Source: Megasphaera paucivorans (GTDB lineage: Bacteria > Bacillota > Negativicutes > Veillonellales > Megasphaeraceae). Taken from it: DNA of 64,000 bases. Made by a program: the position numbers and the translations under genes. Shown here piece by piece: positions 47,332 through 56,940 of this stretch (within the stretch, counting starts at the first letter, position 1; each line of letters opens with the position of its first letter). The stretch spans positions 20,448 to 84,447 of the forward strand of contig NZ_FNHQ01000012.1 in the NCBI RefSeq assembly GCF_900103535.1, given 5' to 3'. The notes beneath the pieces are model-generated. The model did not search any database. It saw only the letters and a list, made by a program, of their open reading frames with translations, and was not told the DNA's origin.

Positions 47332-49233
47332 TTAAAATGCATTATGAGAATATTCATAATACAACGCTTCTAATTCATCCATCTTTGCATTCATAGCAAT
47401 CATCAAATCGGAAGCTTCATCATAATTCTTTTCGCCTAATGCCTTCTTTATTTTTGAGAAAATAGATAATCCTTTTTCTGTATCACGGCCTAATTCAGTA
47501 CGCAAGTTATTGATTTTTGTCCAGCGTTCTACTTCAAGCGGATTTGTATCAGCATCTGTATGAAGAGCTTTTGCAGCAATAACTTTTTCTAAATTATCAG
47601 GAATAATACGATATTGGAGTTCCAATGCCCACCGTGTCAAGGCCCCAATTTTAAAGGAATCCATCAATCTGGCAGGGAACGCTTCGCAAGCAAGTTCCGC
47701 TTTCTTTTCTGGATATTCGGACAATGCTTTGAGATTTTCCCAAACAGTAGCGGGAGCTTTGCCAAACTTAGAAACCAATTCTTCTTCATCAAAGTTTTCA
47801 AATACATCAACTTCAGAGCGATATTCGCGATCTTTTTCAAGATATCCGGCTTCTTCACCCTGTTTTTTCGAAATTTCAGCTAATAATTCCGTTGTATCTT
47901 TTTCTTCCCCGAGAGCATATTTAATACCATCCAACGCTGCCAAATAAAATAAAGCAAGAATCAAATAGGTATTGGAGAACGGATTCGGAGCACGTACTTC
48001 GAATCGAGTAGCTTTTGGATTATCCATATCGCGGATTAATCCGGCAAGAACTGTACGATTACGTGTCGGAACATCCGGTGTTTCGCCGCCTAACGCGGTT
48101 ACGATACAAATAGGAGCTTCAAAACCCGGCTTTAATCGATTCAAAGAATCGGTCGTAGCAGAAACAAACGGATTGATTACTTCATAATGTTTCAAAATCC
48201 CCATAATTGCGCCATAACCAACAGAACTTAAGAAATCTTCGTTCATATTATCAGGGCTGAACAAATTAACAAATTTTCCGTTCTTTAAAATGGCTCCCAT
48301 ACCAACATGCGTGTGTTCACCACTGCCGGCAACTCCAGTAATCGGTTTAGCCTGGAATGTAACTTCAAGACCATTTTCACGGAATACTTCACGGATAATA
48401 ATACGGGCTTGAATTTCATTATCGGCAGCCTGTACCGGATCATTTGCATATTTCCAGTCTACTTCCAACTGTTCCAAAACAAAAATCAATTTACCGGAAT
48501 CGTCAATTTGAGCCTTTATGCCGCCAACTTCTTTATGACCCATTTCTGGTTCCAGTCCATACTGTTCCAAACGTTCCACAGTCTGTTCCAATGCCGTCCG
48601 AACCAAACCATGTGTACGCTGCCAGTATTGTTCCTGCATTTTCTGAGAAACAGACAAAAGCCGGGTTGCTACGTCCTGACTAGGTGTTTTTACCCAGAAT
48701 TCCAATTCTGTAGCAGACGTGAAGACGATTTTTGCAATATCATCCGGATTGATATCAATTCCTTTAATGCCATGTTTCTTTATCAAAGACAATACTTCTT
48801 CGCCTACATAATCTACGGTATTACGTAAAATCGAACGAGAATCTATATATCCAGTCGCGTGTTTTAAATAGCAAGGAATACGAAGAGTCCCAACCGGCTT
48901 GCCTGTAACACAATCGATATTTCCGTCATTATAATCTACAAACCAGTTAACTCCCGGATCAGCCTTCATATCCACACGGGCTTGGTCCAGTGTAGCGATA
49001 CCTGGTAATACGACAGATGAACCATCCGTCTGAATAGCTGTAGCATTAAAGAATTTTTCATATTCATCAAAGAATGTGGAAATAGGGATTTTTTCATCCG
49101 TATCGTTTCCGGCCAAATCAATTCCCACCAGAGATACAAACTTGATTTCAGGGTGTTGTTCTAAAAGGGCAAGAACACCTTCCTTACCATATTGACCAGC
49201 AGGAATAACATAAACTAAACCTTCCTTTGACAT
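47332..49233 (-). CDS. Glutamine synthetase, long (633-residue) form
   Basis: Makes glutamine from glutamate, ammonia and ATP. Catalytic segments are FTSATELEFWV for metal ligands, VAGSGEHTHVGMG, the FVSATTDSLNRLKPGFEAP loop and TRFEVRAPNPFSNTYL. The beta-grasp domain is N-terminal. At 633 residues it is longer than the 440-470 of GSI; the extra part is a C-terminal helical region of about 150 residues with no domain I know. I see no GSI adenylylation Tyr motif. AGGAGG precedes the ATG. Expression probably passes through an attenuator in the leader. Confidence 0.9.
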   Translation of the reverse strand: MSKEGLVYVIPAGQYGKEGVLALLEQHPEIKFVSLVGIDLAGNDTDEKIPISTFFDEYEKFFNATAIQTDGSSVVLPGIATLDQARVDMKADPGVNWFVDYNDGNIDCVTGKPVGTLRIPCYLKHATGYIDSRSILRNTVDYVGEEVLSLIKKHGIKGIDINPDDIAKIVFTSATELEFWVKTPSQDVATRLLSVSQKMQEQYWQRTHGLVRTALEQTVERLEQYGLEPEMGHKEVGGIKAQIDDSGKLIFVLEQLEVDWKYANDPVQAADNEIQARIIIREVFRENGLEVTFQAKPITGVAGSGEHTHVGMGAILKNGKFVNLFSPDNMNEDFLSSVGYGAIMGILKHYEVINPFVSATTDSLNRLKPGFEAPICIVTALGGETPDVPTRNRTVLAGLIRDMDNPKATRFEVRAPNPFSNTYLILALFYLAALDGIKYALGEEKDTTELLAEISKKQGEEAGYLEKDREYRSEVDVFENFDEEELVSKFGKAPATVWENLKALSEYPEKKAELACEAFPARLMDSFKIGALTRWALELQYRIIPDNLEKVIAAKALHTDADTNPLEVERWTKINNLRTELGRDTEKGLSIFSKIKKALGEKNYDEASDLMIAMNAKMDELEALYYEYSHNAF

Positions 49234-49305
49234 ACAATCTCCTCCTTTTAATAGCTAAAGCTTGCCTTTAGCTTTCTTTTTCCAATACACACAAGGGGTA
49301 TTGAA

Positions 49306-49387
49306 AAAAAGAAAAAGACTCCCCCCCTTTGCAGGGTTGAAGTCTTCTTTGACTTAGTGACATGACTTATTCTATTTACAAATCATG
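49306..49387 (-). ncRNA. Leader attenuator of glutamine synthetase, ANTAR-target-like
   Basis: On the minus strand, P1 is CATGATTT/AAGTCATG (49361-49387). Then comes AAGTC-AAAGAA-GACTT (49340-49355), a hairpin with a six-base loop having A1 and G4. Its 3' arm also pairs with the downstream AGTCTT to form a terminator with a T tract (49306-49346). The two folds exclude each other. The A1/G4 hexaloop is the ANTAR recognition feature, but P1 here has a 7-base loop, so the match is partial. Confidence 0.55.
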
Positions 49388-49392
49388 CTTAG

Positions 49393-49421
49393 ATATTACA
49401 ATCAATTAGTAAATTTGTCAA
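49393..49421 (-). promoter_or_regulatory. Promoter of the glutamine synthetase leader
   Basis: A perfect TTGACA, a 17-base spacer and TAATAT on the minus strand, upstream of the leader terminator. Confidence 0.82.
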
Positions 49422-49439
49422 TACATACTCTTGATAAAT

Positions 49440-49895
49440 TTAACTATTTTTTTGTAAAACATCTTTAACTGCTTGTGAAACCATACGCCCATCCGCTTTC
49501 CCCTTCACCAGGGGCATAACGATTTTCATGACATCTCCCATCTTCAATGAAATCATGTCTTTTCCAGCTAAGGCATCCATAACAATCTGGTGTAATTCAT
49601 CAGACGTCAGCTGTCTCGGCATATATTTTTTCAATATATCCATTTCGGCTGCTGTCTGTTCGACCAAATCATCCCGACCGGCCTTTTTAAACTCTTCCAA
49701 TGATTCTTGTCTTTGTTTCATTTCTTTGGCAATGATTACACCTACACCCGCATCATCTAACTCGATTTTATTATCAATTTCTGTATTACGGATTGCAGAA
49801 CGAATCATTCGAATAACAGACAGTGCTGTTTTTCCGGATTCTTTGGCTTTCATTGCTTCTTTCATGTCCTGTAGCAGAATTTCTTTAAGAGACAT
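49440..49895 (-). CDS. yqeY: GatB/YqeY-domain protein
   Basis: A 151-residue protein of the GatB/YqeY family, related to the tRNA-binding tail of the amidotransferase subunit GatB. It reads LKEILLQDMKEAMKAKES, TALSVIRMIRSAIRNTEID and the C-terminal MGDVMKIVMPLVKGKADGRM. Its role is unproven. It follows rpsU by 29 bases; rpsU-yqeY is a conserved pair in Firmicutes, both coming from one strong promoter. Confidence 0.93.
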   Translation of the reverse strand: MSLKEILLQDMKEAMKAKESGKTALSVIRMIRSAIRNTEIDNKIELDDAGVGVIIAKEMKQRQESLEEFKKAGRDDLVEQTAAEMDILKKYMPRQLTSDELHQIVMDALAGKDMISLKMGDVMKIVMPLVKGKADGRMVSQAVKDVLQKNS

Positions 49896-49924
49896 TCTAT
49901 CACCCTTCTGTCTTTACCAAAAGA

Positions 49925-50104
49925 TTATGCTCTAAACTTCCGTTTCCGTGCTGCTTCGGACTTCTTTTTTCTCTTTACGCTTGGTTTTTCATAATGTTCC
50001 CGTTTCCGTACTTCGGAAAGAACACCTGCCTTTTGGCAAGAACGTTTGAAGCGGCGGAGCGCGCTATCTAACGTTTCATTTTTACCAACTTTGATTTCTG
50101 CCAT
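49925..50104 (-). CDS. rpsU: 30S ribosomal protein S21
   Basis: A 59-residue protein that helps base-pairing of mRNA with the 16S anti-Shine-Dalgarno region. It reads [20 protein letters not shown], then [20 protein letters not shown], and ends in a highly basic tail ([16 protein letters not shown]). GGAGG lies eight bases before the ATG. It heads an rpsU-yqeY operon with its own promoter. Confidence 0.96.
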   Translation of the reverse strand: MAEIKVGKNETLDSALRRFKRSCQKAGVLSEVRKREHYEKPSVKRKKKSEAARKRKFRA

Positions 50105-50162
50105 CTGATCTCCCTCCCTCCAAAATTTTGTTAGGGAGTGCTTTTATATTGCACACATTAAA

Positions 50163-50191
50163 ATTATACTCAAAAAGAGCTATTTTGTCAA
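50163..50191 (-). promoter_or_regulatory. Promoter of rpsU-yqeY
   Basis: Perfect TTGACA, 17-base spacer and perfect TATAAT on the minus strand. Confidence 0.9.
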
Positions 50192-50227
50192 TCCTGCCGG
50201 TATGTACCGTAAACAAACAGGCTCCCT

Positions 50228-51352
50228 TCAATCTCGTATAAATTGCTCAAAAACATAGTTTCCATATGAAAATCCTAATTTGCTGAGACGACATCCGGAA
50301 GGTGTTGGAACCAACAGCTGCTGCGCAAATAATCGTTCTATGATATCTCCAAATTCAGTTTCTACGGTTGTCGAAAAAAGAATATGAAATTTTTCATAAT
50401 CTATGCCGTCACACATACGCAAGGCTAAAATACAATAATCTTCAGCAGCCCGTCTGGATTCAATGGAAACGCTTGTCTCAACAACACTGCTTACACCCGC
50501 TTTATGTATATATTCAGGAATATTGGCAATATTGGCAAATCGCTTATTCTGATAAAAAGAATGCGCAGATACCCCAAAACCAAGATATGGCGAATATTGC
50601 CAGTATTTGCTGTTATGACGTGATCTAAATCCGGGCAGGCAATAACTGGATATCTCATAATGTTCAAAGCCTTCTGCCGCCATATTTTCATGTACAAGCG
50701 CAGCCATAGCCTCTTCCTCTCTCTCATCTGGCAGAAACACCCGCTGGTGGCGTATATCGTCCCAAAGAAGCGTATGATCTTCCACTATAAGGCTATAAAT
50801 CGATGCATGCGTAATCGGCAGCTGTGTCAGTATCCTTAAATCTGTATATACATCTGCCACAGACTGTCCGGGAAGTCCAAACATCAAATCGGCGGAAATA
50901 TTGGATATACCGCCTTCCCAAATAGTCATCACAGCATGTTTTCCTTCTTCTGCCGTATGCATACGGCCCAATCGCTGCAGCTGCTCATCTGAAAATGACT
51001 GCACTCCCAAACTGAAGCGATTGACCCCAATAGAACGCAAATCTTGTATATATGTGTCAGTTATATTATTGGGATTTGCTTCTATGGTAATCTCAGCAGA
51101 AGAATTCACTGAAAAATGATTTCTTACAGCACATAAAATAGACTCTACTTGCCGTGCTGTCAGTAAAGACGGAGTACCTCCCCCTAAATAGATCGTATCA
51201 ACCGTTTCGCCAGCACCGGCTGCATAAACAATTTCCCGGCACAATGCTTTTACGTAATTCGAGAAGAAGTATGACACCCCGCCATAAGAAGGAAAATCAC
51301 AATACCGGCATTTTTTTTGACAAAAAGGAATATGAATGTAAACACCAAGCAT
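50228..51352 (-). CDS. hemW: Radical SAM protein HemW
   Basis: HemW is a heme chaperone, often misnamed as coproporphyrinogen oxidase. The cluster motif is CQKKCRYCDF near residue 11, followed by YLGGGTPSLL and ISADLMFGLPGQ, and the C-terminal HemW region. It lacks the extra N-terminal part of true HemN. The 374 residues are typical. Its start overlaps the lepA stop in TAATG, the usual Firmicute lepA-hemW coupling. Confidence 0.93.
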   Translation of the reverse strand: MLGVYIHIPFCQKKCRYCDFPSYGGVSYFFSNYVKALCREIVYAAGAGETVDTIYLGGGTPSLLTARQVESILCAVRNHFSVNSSAEITIEANPNNITDTYIQDLRSIGVNRFSLGVQSFSDEQLQRLGRMHTAEEGKHAVMTIWEGGISNISADLMFGLPGQSVADVYTDLRILTQLPITHASIYSLIVEDHTLLWDDIRHQRVFLPDEREEEAMAALVHENMAAEGFEHYEISSYCLPGFRSRHNSKYWQYSPYLGFGVSAHSFYQNKRFANIANIPEYIHKAGVSSVVETSVSIESRRAAEDYCILALRMCDGIDYEKFHILFSTTVETEFGDIIERLFAQQLLVPTPSGCRLSKLGFSYGNYVFEQFIRD

Positions 51353-53151
51353 TATTTATCTACCTGCAGCACAGCCATAAATGCTTCTTGTGGAATTTCA
51401 ACGTTCCCCACTTGCTTCATTCGTTTTTTCCCTTCTTTTTGCTTTTCCAATAGTTTTCTCTTACGCGAAATATCTCCGCCATAACATTTGGCTAATACGT
51501 CTTTACGCATAGCGCGAACATTTTCGCGGGCAATAATTTTATTTCCTATAGCTGCTTGGATAGGTATTTCAAAAAGCTGACGCGGAATAATGCTGCGCAG
51601 TTTTTCAACCAATGCCCGTCCACGTCGTTTAGCTGAGTCTTGATGAACAATCGTACTTAATGCATCAACGTTTTCCCCATTAATCAAAATATCCAATTTT
51701 ACCATCGGCGACTGTTGATACCCATGTAATTCATAATCTAATGAAGCATATCCCCGAGTAGATGATTTTAATGTATCAAAATAATCATAAATAATTTCAC
51801 ACAAAGGCAGATCGTAGACTAATGATACCCGTGTTTCATCAAGATAATCCATGCCTATATACTGTCCGCGGCGATTCTGGGATAACTCCATGACCGTGCC
51901 AACCATGTCTTTTGGGATAATAATCGTAGTTTTTACGAAAGGTTCCTCAATATGGTCCACTTTAGTCATGTCCGGCAGCAGCGAAGGATTATCCACCTCC
52001 TGCATAGACCCATCTGTCAAGTACACATGATAAATTACAGAAGGTGCCGTAGTAATAAGTTGTAAATTATACTCCCGCTCCAATCGCTCTTTTACGACAT
52101 CCATATGTAATAAGCCAAGGAATCCGCAGCGGAATCCAAAACCTAAGGCAGTGGATGTTTCCGGTTCAAATAATAATGCGGCATCATTTAGATGCAGCTT
52201 TTCCAAAGCATCCCGAAGGTTGTCATATTCATTCGTTTCTATCGGATACAATCCGCAATACACCATTGGTGTTGCCCGACGATACCCAGGCAAAGGTTCC
52301 GCCGCTGGTTTTTCTACTTTTGTCACGGTATCTCCCACACGGCAATCCCGAACATTTTTCATACTGGCAGCCAAATAGCCGACACTTCCGCATTCCAATG
52401 AGTCAACCGGACGCATTTGCGGTGCAAATATACCGAGCTCCGTAATCTCAAAGACTTTTTTGGACGCCATCATTTTAATTCGTTCTCCCGTTTTTAAACA
52501 TCCTTCTACAATACGGATATTAGCAATAGCACCTTTGTATGAATCAAAGTGAGAATCGAAAATCAGTGCCCGCAGCGGTGCATCAGCAGCATCCTCCGGT
52601 TCTGGGACGCGCTGCACGATAGCTTCCAGAACATCCTCGATGCCAACTCCCGTTTTAGCACTGACAAGAATCGCTTCTGAGGCATCAATCCCTATAATAT
52701 CTTCGATTTCTTTGGCCACTCGTTCGGGGTCTGCACTGGGTAAATCAATTTTATTGATAATCGGTACGATTTCTAAATCGTGTTCCATTGCCAAATAAAC
52801 ATTTGCTAACGTCTGCGCCTCAACTCCTTGAGTAGCATCGACAACAAGAAGAGCTCCTTCACAAGCGGCAAGACTTCGTGATACTTCATAATTAAAATCG
52901 ACATGCCCTGGCGTATCAATCAGATTAAGTGTATATGTATTTCCATCCTTGGCAGCATAAGATAAGCGAACAGATTGGGCCTTTATCGTAATCCCACGTT
53001 CGCGTTCCAAATCCATCGTATCTAAAAGTTGATCTTCCATTTCCCGTTTTTGAACAGCCCCTGTTTTTTCAATCAAGCGGTCTGCCAGCGTAGATTTGCC
53101 ATGATCAATATGCGCGATAATTGAAAAATTGCGTATATATTTTGTTGCCAT
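51352..53151 (-). CDS. lepA: Elongation factor 4 (LepA)
   Basis: Ribosome-bound GTPase that back-translocates or helps initiation under stress. G1 is [10 protein letters not shown] near the N-terminus, G3 is DTPGHVDF, G4 NKID. The C-terminal unique domain ends with the conserved [24 protein letters not shown]. The 599 residues are normal. A reasonable ribosome site precedes the ATG. It lies between mnmA and hemW, all on the minus strand. Confidence 0.97.
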   Translation of the reverse strand: MATKYIRNFSIIAHIDHGKSTLADRLIEKTGAVQKREMEDQLLDTMDLERERGITIKAQSVRLSYAAKDGNTYTLNLIDTPGHVDFNYEVSRSLAACEGALLVVDATQGVEAQTLANVYLAMEHDLEIVPIINKIDLPSADPERVAKEIEDIIGIDASEAILVSAKTGVGIEDVLEAIVQRVPEPEDAADAPLRALIFDSHFDSYKGAIANIRIVEGCLKTGERIKMMASKKVFEITELGIFAPQMRPVDSLECGSVGYLAASMKNVRDCRVGDTVTKVEKPAAEPLPGYRRATPMVYCGLYPIETNEYDNLRDALEKLHLNDAALLFEPETSTALGFGFRCGFLGLLHMDVVKERLEREYNLQLITTAPSVIYHVYLTDGSMQEVDNPSLLPDMTKVDHIEEPFVKTTIIIPKDMVGTVMELSQNRRGQYIGMDYLDETRVSLVYDLPLCEIIYDYFDTLKSSTRGYASLDYELHGYQQSPMVKLDILINGENVDALSTIVHQDSAKRRGRALVEKLRSIIPRQLFEIPIQAAIGNKIIARENVRAMRKDVLAKCYGGDISRKRKLLEKQKEGKKRMKQVGNVEIPQEAFMAVLQVDK

Positions 53152-53168
53152 TATTCTTTCTCCTCTAT

Positions 53169-54248
53169 TTATATAATAACACCGCCGCCAAGAACACGCT
53201 CGCCATCATATAAAACAAGCGCTTGTCCTGCTGTCACGGCACGTTGTGGAATATCAAAGTCAACTTGTATCCGTTCTTCATTTACATGAACCATACATGC
53301 TGCTTCCTTAGCAGCATAGCGGATTTTCCCCTGCGCTCTGAATGAAGATGCTGCCGGTTTCCCTTCGACCCAAGATACCTGATTCGCAAAAACCGTATGG
53401 GAAAACAAAGATTCCTGATTTCCCACAATAACACGATTATGAAGTACATCAAGAGCGGTAACATAATACGGGCCGCCAGGCCCGCCTAAATCAAGACCGC
53501 GTCGTTGCCCGATAGTATAACAGGGGATACCTTGGTGACGTCCCAGACAGTTACCCTGAGCGTCCACAAAATCGCCCGTGCAAAAAGCAGCGGGAATGCG
53601 GCTGCGCAGAAAACGTTTATAATCATTATCAGGAATAAAACAAATATCTTGACTTTCCGGTTTGTCAAATACTGGCAATCCAAAGGTTTTAGCCAATTCT
53701 CGTGTATGCGTTTTTTCAAGATCAGCCATAGGAAACAAAATGTGGGGCAATATACCCTGAGTTAATTGATACAATACATATGACTGATCTTTGTGCCTGT
53801 CAGTACCCCGCAAAAGTTCATATATGTTTCTTTCTTGATTATATGCAATGCGTGCATAATGACCTGTTGCCAGGAAATCCGCACCAAATTGCTTGGCTTT
53901 CTCCCATAGCAGTCCAAATTTTATATACTTATTACAGGCAATGCACGGATTGGGTGTATTCCCGGAAGCATACGCTTCCACAAAATAATCAATAACAGTC
54001 TCTTTAAAAACATCTCTGAAGTCCAATGTATAATGAGGAATTCCTAAGACAGAAGCAACTGCTTTGGCATCATCTACTGCTGACAACGAGCAGCAGGCAT
54101 GTACATTATCAATAACTTTGCACTGTGACTCCTCTTCCCACAGCCGCAATGTAATCCCCACAACATCAAACCCTTTTTGCTTCAATAAAGCCGCTGTAAC
54201 AGAACTATCTACACCGCCGCTCATAGCAACCGCTACTCTTTTATCCAT
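53169..54248 (-). CDS. mnmA: tRNA-uridine 2-sulfurtransferase
   Basis: Thiolates U34 of tRNA Lys, Glu and Gln. The PP-loop is [10 protein letters not shown] at the start; the catalytic cysteines lie in [12 protein letters not shown] and SQDICFI, and QRRGLDLGG is present. Its 359 residues are complete. The ATG overlaps the end of the cysteine desulfurase gene by eight bases. The pair supplies sulfur from cysteine directly to the tRNA, so desulfurase and thiolase are linked in one operon. Confidence 0.96.
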   Translation of the reverse strand: MDKRVAVAMSGGVDSSVTAALLKQKGFDVVGITLRLWEEESQCKVIDNVHACCSLSAVDDAKAVASVLGIPHYTLDFRDVFKETVIDYFVEAYASGNTPNPCIACNKYIKFGLLWEKAKQFGADFLATGHYARIAYNQERNIYELLRGTDRHKDQSYVLYQLTQGILPHILFPMADLEKTHTRELAKTFGLPVFDKPESQDICFIPDNDYKRFLRSRIPAAFCTGDFVDAQGNCLGRHQGIPCYTIGQRRGLDLGGPGGPYYVTALDVLHNRVIVGNQESLFSHTVFANQVSWVEGKPAASSFRAQGKIRYAAKEAACMVHVNEERIQVDFDIPQRAVTAGQALVLYDGERVLGGGVII

Positions 54249-55398
54249 GGTCTTCCTCCTTTCCCAACATATCCGTAACCGTCCGATTTATAATTTCAAC
54301 AGCTTCCGTTACGTCTTCCATTGTCGTCTCTGCTCCGAAAGAAACCCGAACACTACTATGTGTCCATTTTTCCGGCAGTCCCATTGCTTTAAGAACATGG
54401 GAAGGTTCAACGGCTCCGGCTTCGCACGCAGAACCAGCTGAAACACCCACACCCTGCATATCAAGGGCAATTAACAGTACCGCATTATCTATGCCGGAAA
54501 TACTGAAATCTAAAATATTAGGAAGCGAATGCTCCCATTCTCCATTTAAATGAAACACCGCGCTATTCATACTAAGTGTTTCATACATATATTTTTTTAA
54601 TCTTCTTGCCTGATCATACCGCTGCTGTCTTTCTTTTTCTAAAATAGCCGCTGCCGCTCCGAAGCCAACAATTCCAGCTACATTCTCTGTTCCTGCCCGT
54701 AAATGATGCTCCTGCGGGCCACCATACGCTTCCGATGAAATTTCTATTCCCTTCCGAATATACAGCGTTCCCATTCCCTTCGGACCGTAAATTTTATGGC
54801 TGCATATAGAAAGTAGATCAATATGATCTGTTTGAGGATACACAGGTAAGTAGCCAAATGCCTGTACAGCATCAACATGAAAAATGATATGATGATCTCT
54901 GGCAATGTTTCCAATATCTGCAATCGGCTGAATCATGCCAGTTTCATTATTAGCATACATGCAGGAAATCAACACCGTATCTTTACGCAGCGCCTTTCGA
55001 ACATCGTCGGCATCTACACAGCCTGCATTATTTACCGGAAGTATCGTTACTGTATATCCCTCCTGCGCCAATGCGCTAAATGTATGCAGTACCGCTTGAT
55101 GTTCTACTGCTGTAGTAATAATATGGCCACCCTCAGGATGATTCGCTCGTAAATACCCTCGTATCGCTAAATTATCAGCTTCAGTTCCACCGCTGGTAAA
55201 AATCAGTTCTTCTGCAGAAACACGCAAGCAATGTGCTACTTGTTCCCGTGCCTTTTGCACTGCAGCCCGAGCCTGCTGTCCCCAATAATGAAGACTCGAA
55301 GGATTTCCGAATTCCGTCGTCAGCCAGGGCATCATGATCTGCAATACTCGTGGATCCAGAGGCGTTGCCGCCGCGTAATCCAAATATATCCGTTTCAT
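54241..55398 (-). CDS. Cysteine desulfurase (NifS/IscS family)
   Basis: PLP enzyme that releases sulfur from cysteine. It opens MKRIYLDYAAATPLDPRVLQ; the PLP lysine is in SICSHKIYGPKG, and the active cysteine is in GVSAGSACEAGAVEPSHVL. The short loop around this cysteine and the 385 residues suggest the group I (IscS-like) class. Adjacency to mnmA makes tRNA thiolation its likely duty, with Fe-S assembly possible. No IscU is nearby. Confidence 0.94.
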   Translation of the reverse strand: MKRIYLDYAAATPLDPRVLQIMMPWLTTEFGNPSSLHYWGQQARAAVQKAREQVAHCLRVSAEELIFTSGGTEADNLAIRGYLRANHPEGGHIITTAVEHQAVLHTFSALAQEGYTVTILPVNNAGCVDADDVRKALRKDTVLISCMYANNETGMIQPIADIGNIARDHHIIFHVDAVQAFGYLPVYPQTDHIDLLSICSHKIYGPKGMGTLYIRKGIEISSEAYGGPQEHHLRAGTENVAGIVGFGAAAAILEKERQQRYDQARRLKKYMYETLSMNSAVFHLNGEWEHSLPNILDFSISGIDNAVLLIALDMQGVGVSAGSACEAGAVEPSHVLKAMGLPEKWTHSSVRVSFGAETTMEDVTEAVEIINRTVTDMLGKEEDHG

Positions 55399-55451
55399 TA
55401 TTTAACTCCTTGATAAACAGGCTTACTTTATATCATACCATAAAACATGAT

Positions 55452-56426
55452 TTATATAAAAAGCAAATGTCCTAAAAAAATAAAAAAAGTCATCGTAAAA
55501 GCACTTAATGCTGTTGTATTCATAACGACCTGCGTAGCATACTCCGGACAGTTATTAAACTCGATAGCATACATTGCCGTATTTACGGCTACCGGCACAG
55601 AACAATAAATTAAAAAGACGATAGAAGCAACCGGTGAAAAGCTCCCCGGAATAATCAAATTAGCAGCATAAATCGTTGCTAATCCCAAAAAAGGAAATAG
55701 CATTAATTTAACAATACTCGTAAGCCATACTTCATGATCCAGCCACTTAATCGTTGTCCGATGCAGCTGAATTCCTATACTGATCATCGCTACCGGCAGC
55801 AATGCCGCCCCCGACATCTCCATGATGGGCCAAAAGAAAAATTGGGTAGCGTCCCAACCCGAAAAACGTGCGACTAAGGCTGCGGTAAACACATAAATAA
55901 TCGGCATCCGAAAAACAACTCCCAATGTATCTCTTGCCGACAGGCGTCCCCGTCCTGCCTGATATAAGCCAATCGTGTTCAACGTAATATTTTGTATAAC
56001 AAAAATCAAAATCTGAACGACCATCGCCTCTGCCAGATAAGGCGTCTGTCCGTTGACAACAAAAGGATCATGTGAAAACACTAAAATAACAAGCGCCACT
56101 CCAAGATTTCCAGAATTGTTAAACATAAGGGCATTTCTGCAGGATTCCAGCATGCATGCATCATAATGTCTCATTTTGCTGATAAAAGTTGCTACTAAAA
56201 AACCAATAAACATTAAAAAGAAAATACAAGAAATAATGATGGCACTGGTAGCCGGAAAATCTGTCTTATACAAATTAGTAAATACAAAACTCGGTATAAT
56301 TAAATAAAATAATAATTTAGATAACGTTTTTACATCTAGACTAAATTTTTTATCTAAATAAAAGCCGATCAACACTAAAAGAAAAATAGGCACCATCGTA
56401 TGTTCTAAAATATAAAAAAATACCAT
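55452..56426 (-). CDS. AEC-family (auxin efflux carrier-like) transporter
   Basis: A 324-residue inner-membrane protein with about ten hydrophobic helices, matching the AEC/MdcF family: it contains FKL-type N-terminal helices (VFFYILEHTMVPIFLLVLIGF), SCRNALMFNNSGNLGVALVI with the conserved NNxGN, and PVAVNTAMYAIEFNNCPEYATQV near the C-terminus. Typical bacterial cargoes are malonate, malate or other organic acids. The ribosome site is AGGAGGGG. No regulator or catabolic gene is next to it, so the substrate is open. Confidence 0.9.
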   Translation of the reverse strand: MVFFYILEHTMVPIFLLVLIGFYLDKKFSLDVKTLSKLLFYLIIPSFVFTNLYKTDFPATSAIIISCIFFLMFIGFLVATFISKMRHYDACMLESCRNALMFNNSGNLGVALVILVFSHDPFVVNGQTPYLAEAMVVQILIFVIQNITLNTIGLYQAGRGRLSARDTLGVVFRMPIIYVFTAALVARFSGWDATQFFFWPIMEMSGAALLPVAMISIGIQLHRTTIKWLDHEVWLTSIVKLMLFPFLGLATIYAANLIIPGSFSPVASIVFLIYCSVPVAVNTAMYAIEFNNCPEYATQVVMNTTALSAFTMTFFIFLGHLLFI

Positions 56427-56454
56427 ACATTCCCCTCCTATATGACTGCCGCAT

Positions 56455-56919
56455 CTATTGATAAGATATTTTCAATACAGCCGATTTATCTTCCAAATTC
56501 TTTGTTATACAGCCATGAATATCTTCCAAATTGGTAACAACAATCATAACTGTAGACGCCTTTCCCTGACTTTTCAAATAGGCCGCATCAAAAGAGAGCA
56601 ATGTCTCACCTTTCCGTATCGTCATTCCAGGTTTAACATGAGATATAAAACCATGCCCCTGTAACGTGACCGTATCGATGCCCACATGAATCAATAGTTG
56701 TACTTTTCCCGCTTCAACAGCAACCGCATGCAAGGTATCTGCAAGCAGAACAACCTTGCCATCGCAGGGTGCCGTAATATCAGATGTTACCGGTTCGACC
56801 GCGAACCCATCCCCAAGTATTTTCTGTGAAAAAACAGAATCATTTACTTCTGTAATATCTATCACGCTGCCCTCAACAGGGGCAGCAATAACCGCTGTCT
56901 TTTTCCCTATACCAAACAT
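56455..56919 (-). CDS. PTS glucose-type EIIA (Crr-like)
   Basis: Soluble phosphocarrier with the EIIA-Glc fold, 154 residues. The phosphorylated histidine lies in LLIHVGIDTVTLQG, and the supporting histidine in ADTLHAVAVEAG. It starts with a variable N-terminus, then IAAPVEGSVIDI. No EIIBC, HPr or EI gene is adjacent. It may serve a remote permease or, as in enterobacteria, a regulatory partner; this is inference. The ribosome site is weak (AAGGCG). Confidence 0.9.
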   Translation of the reverse strand: MFGIGKKTAVIAAPVEGSVIDITEVNDSVFSQKILGDGFAVEPVTSDITAPCDGKVVLLADTLHAVAVEAGKVQLLIHVGIDTVTLQGHGFISHVKPGMTIRKGETLLSFDAAYLKSQGKASTVMIVVTNLEDIHGCITKNLEDKSAVLKISYQ

Positions 56920-56940
56920 AATTTTCGCCTTCTTTTTGAC

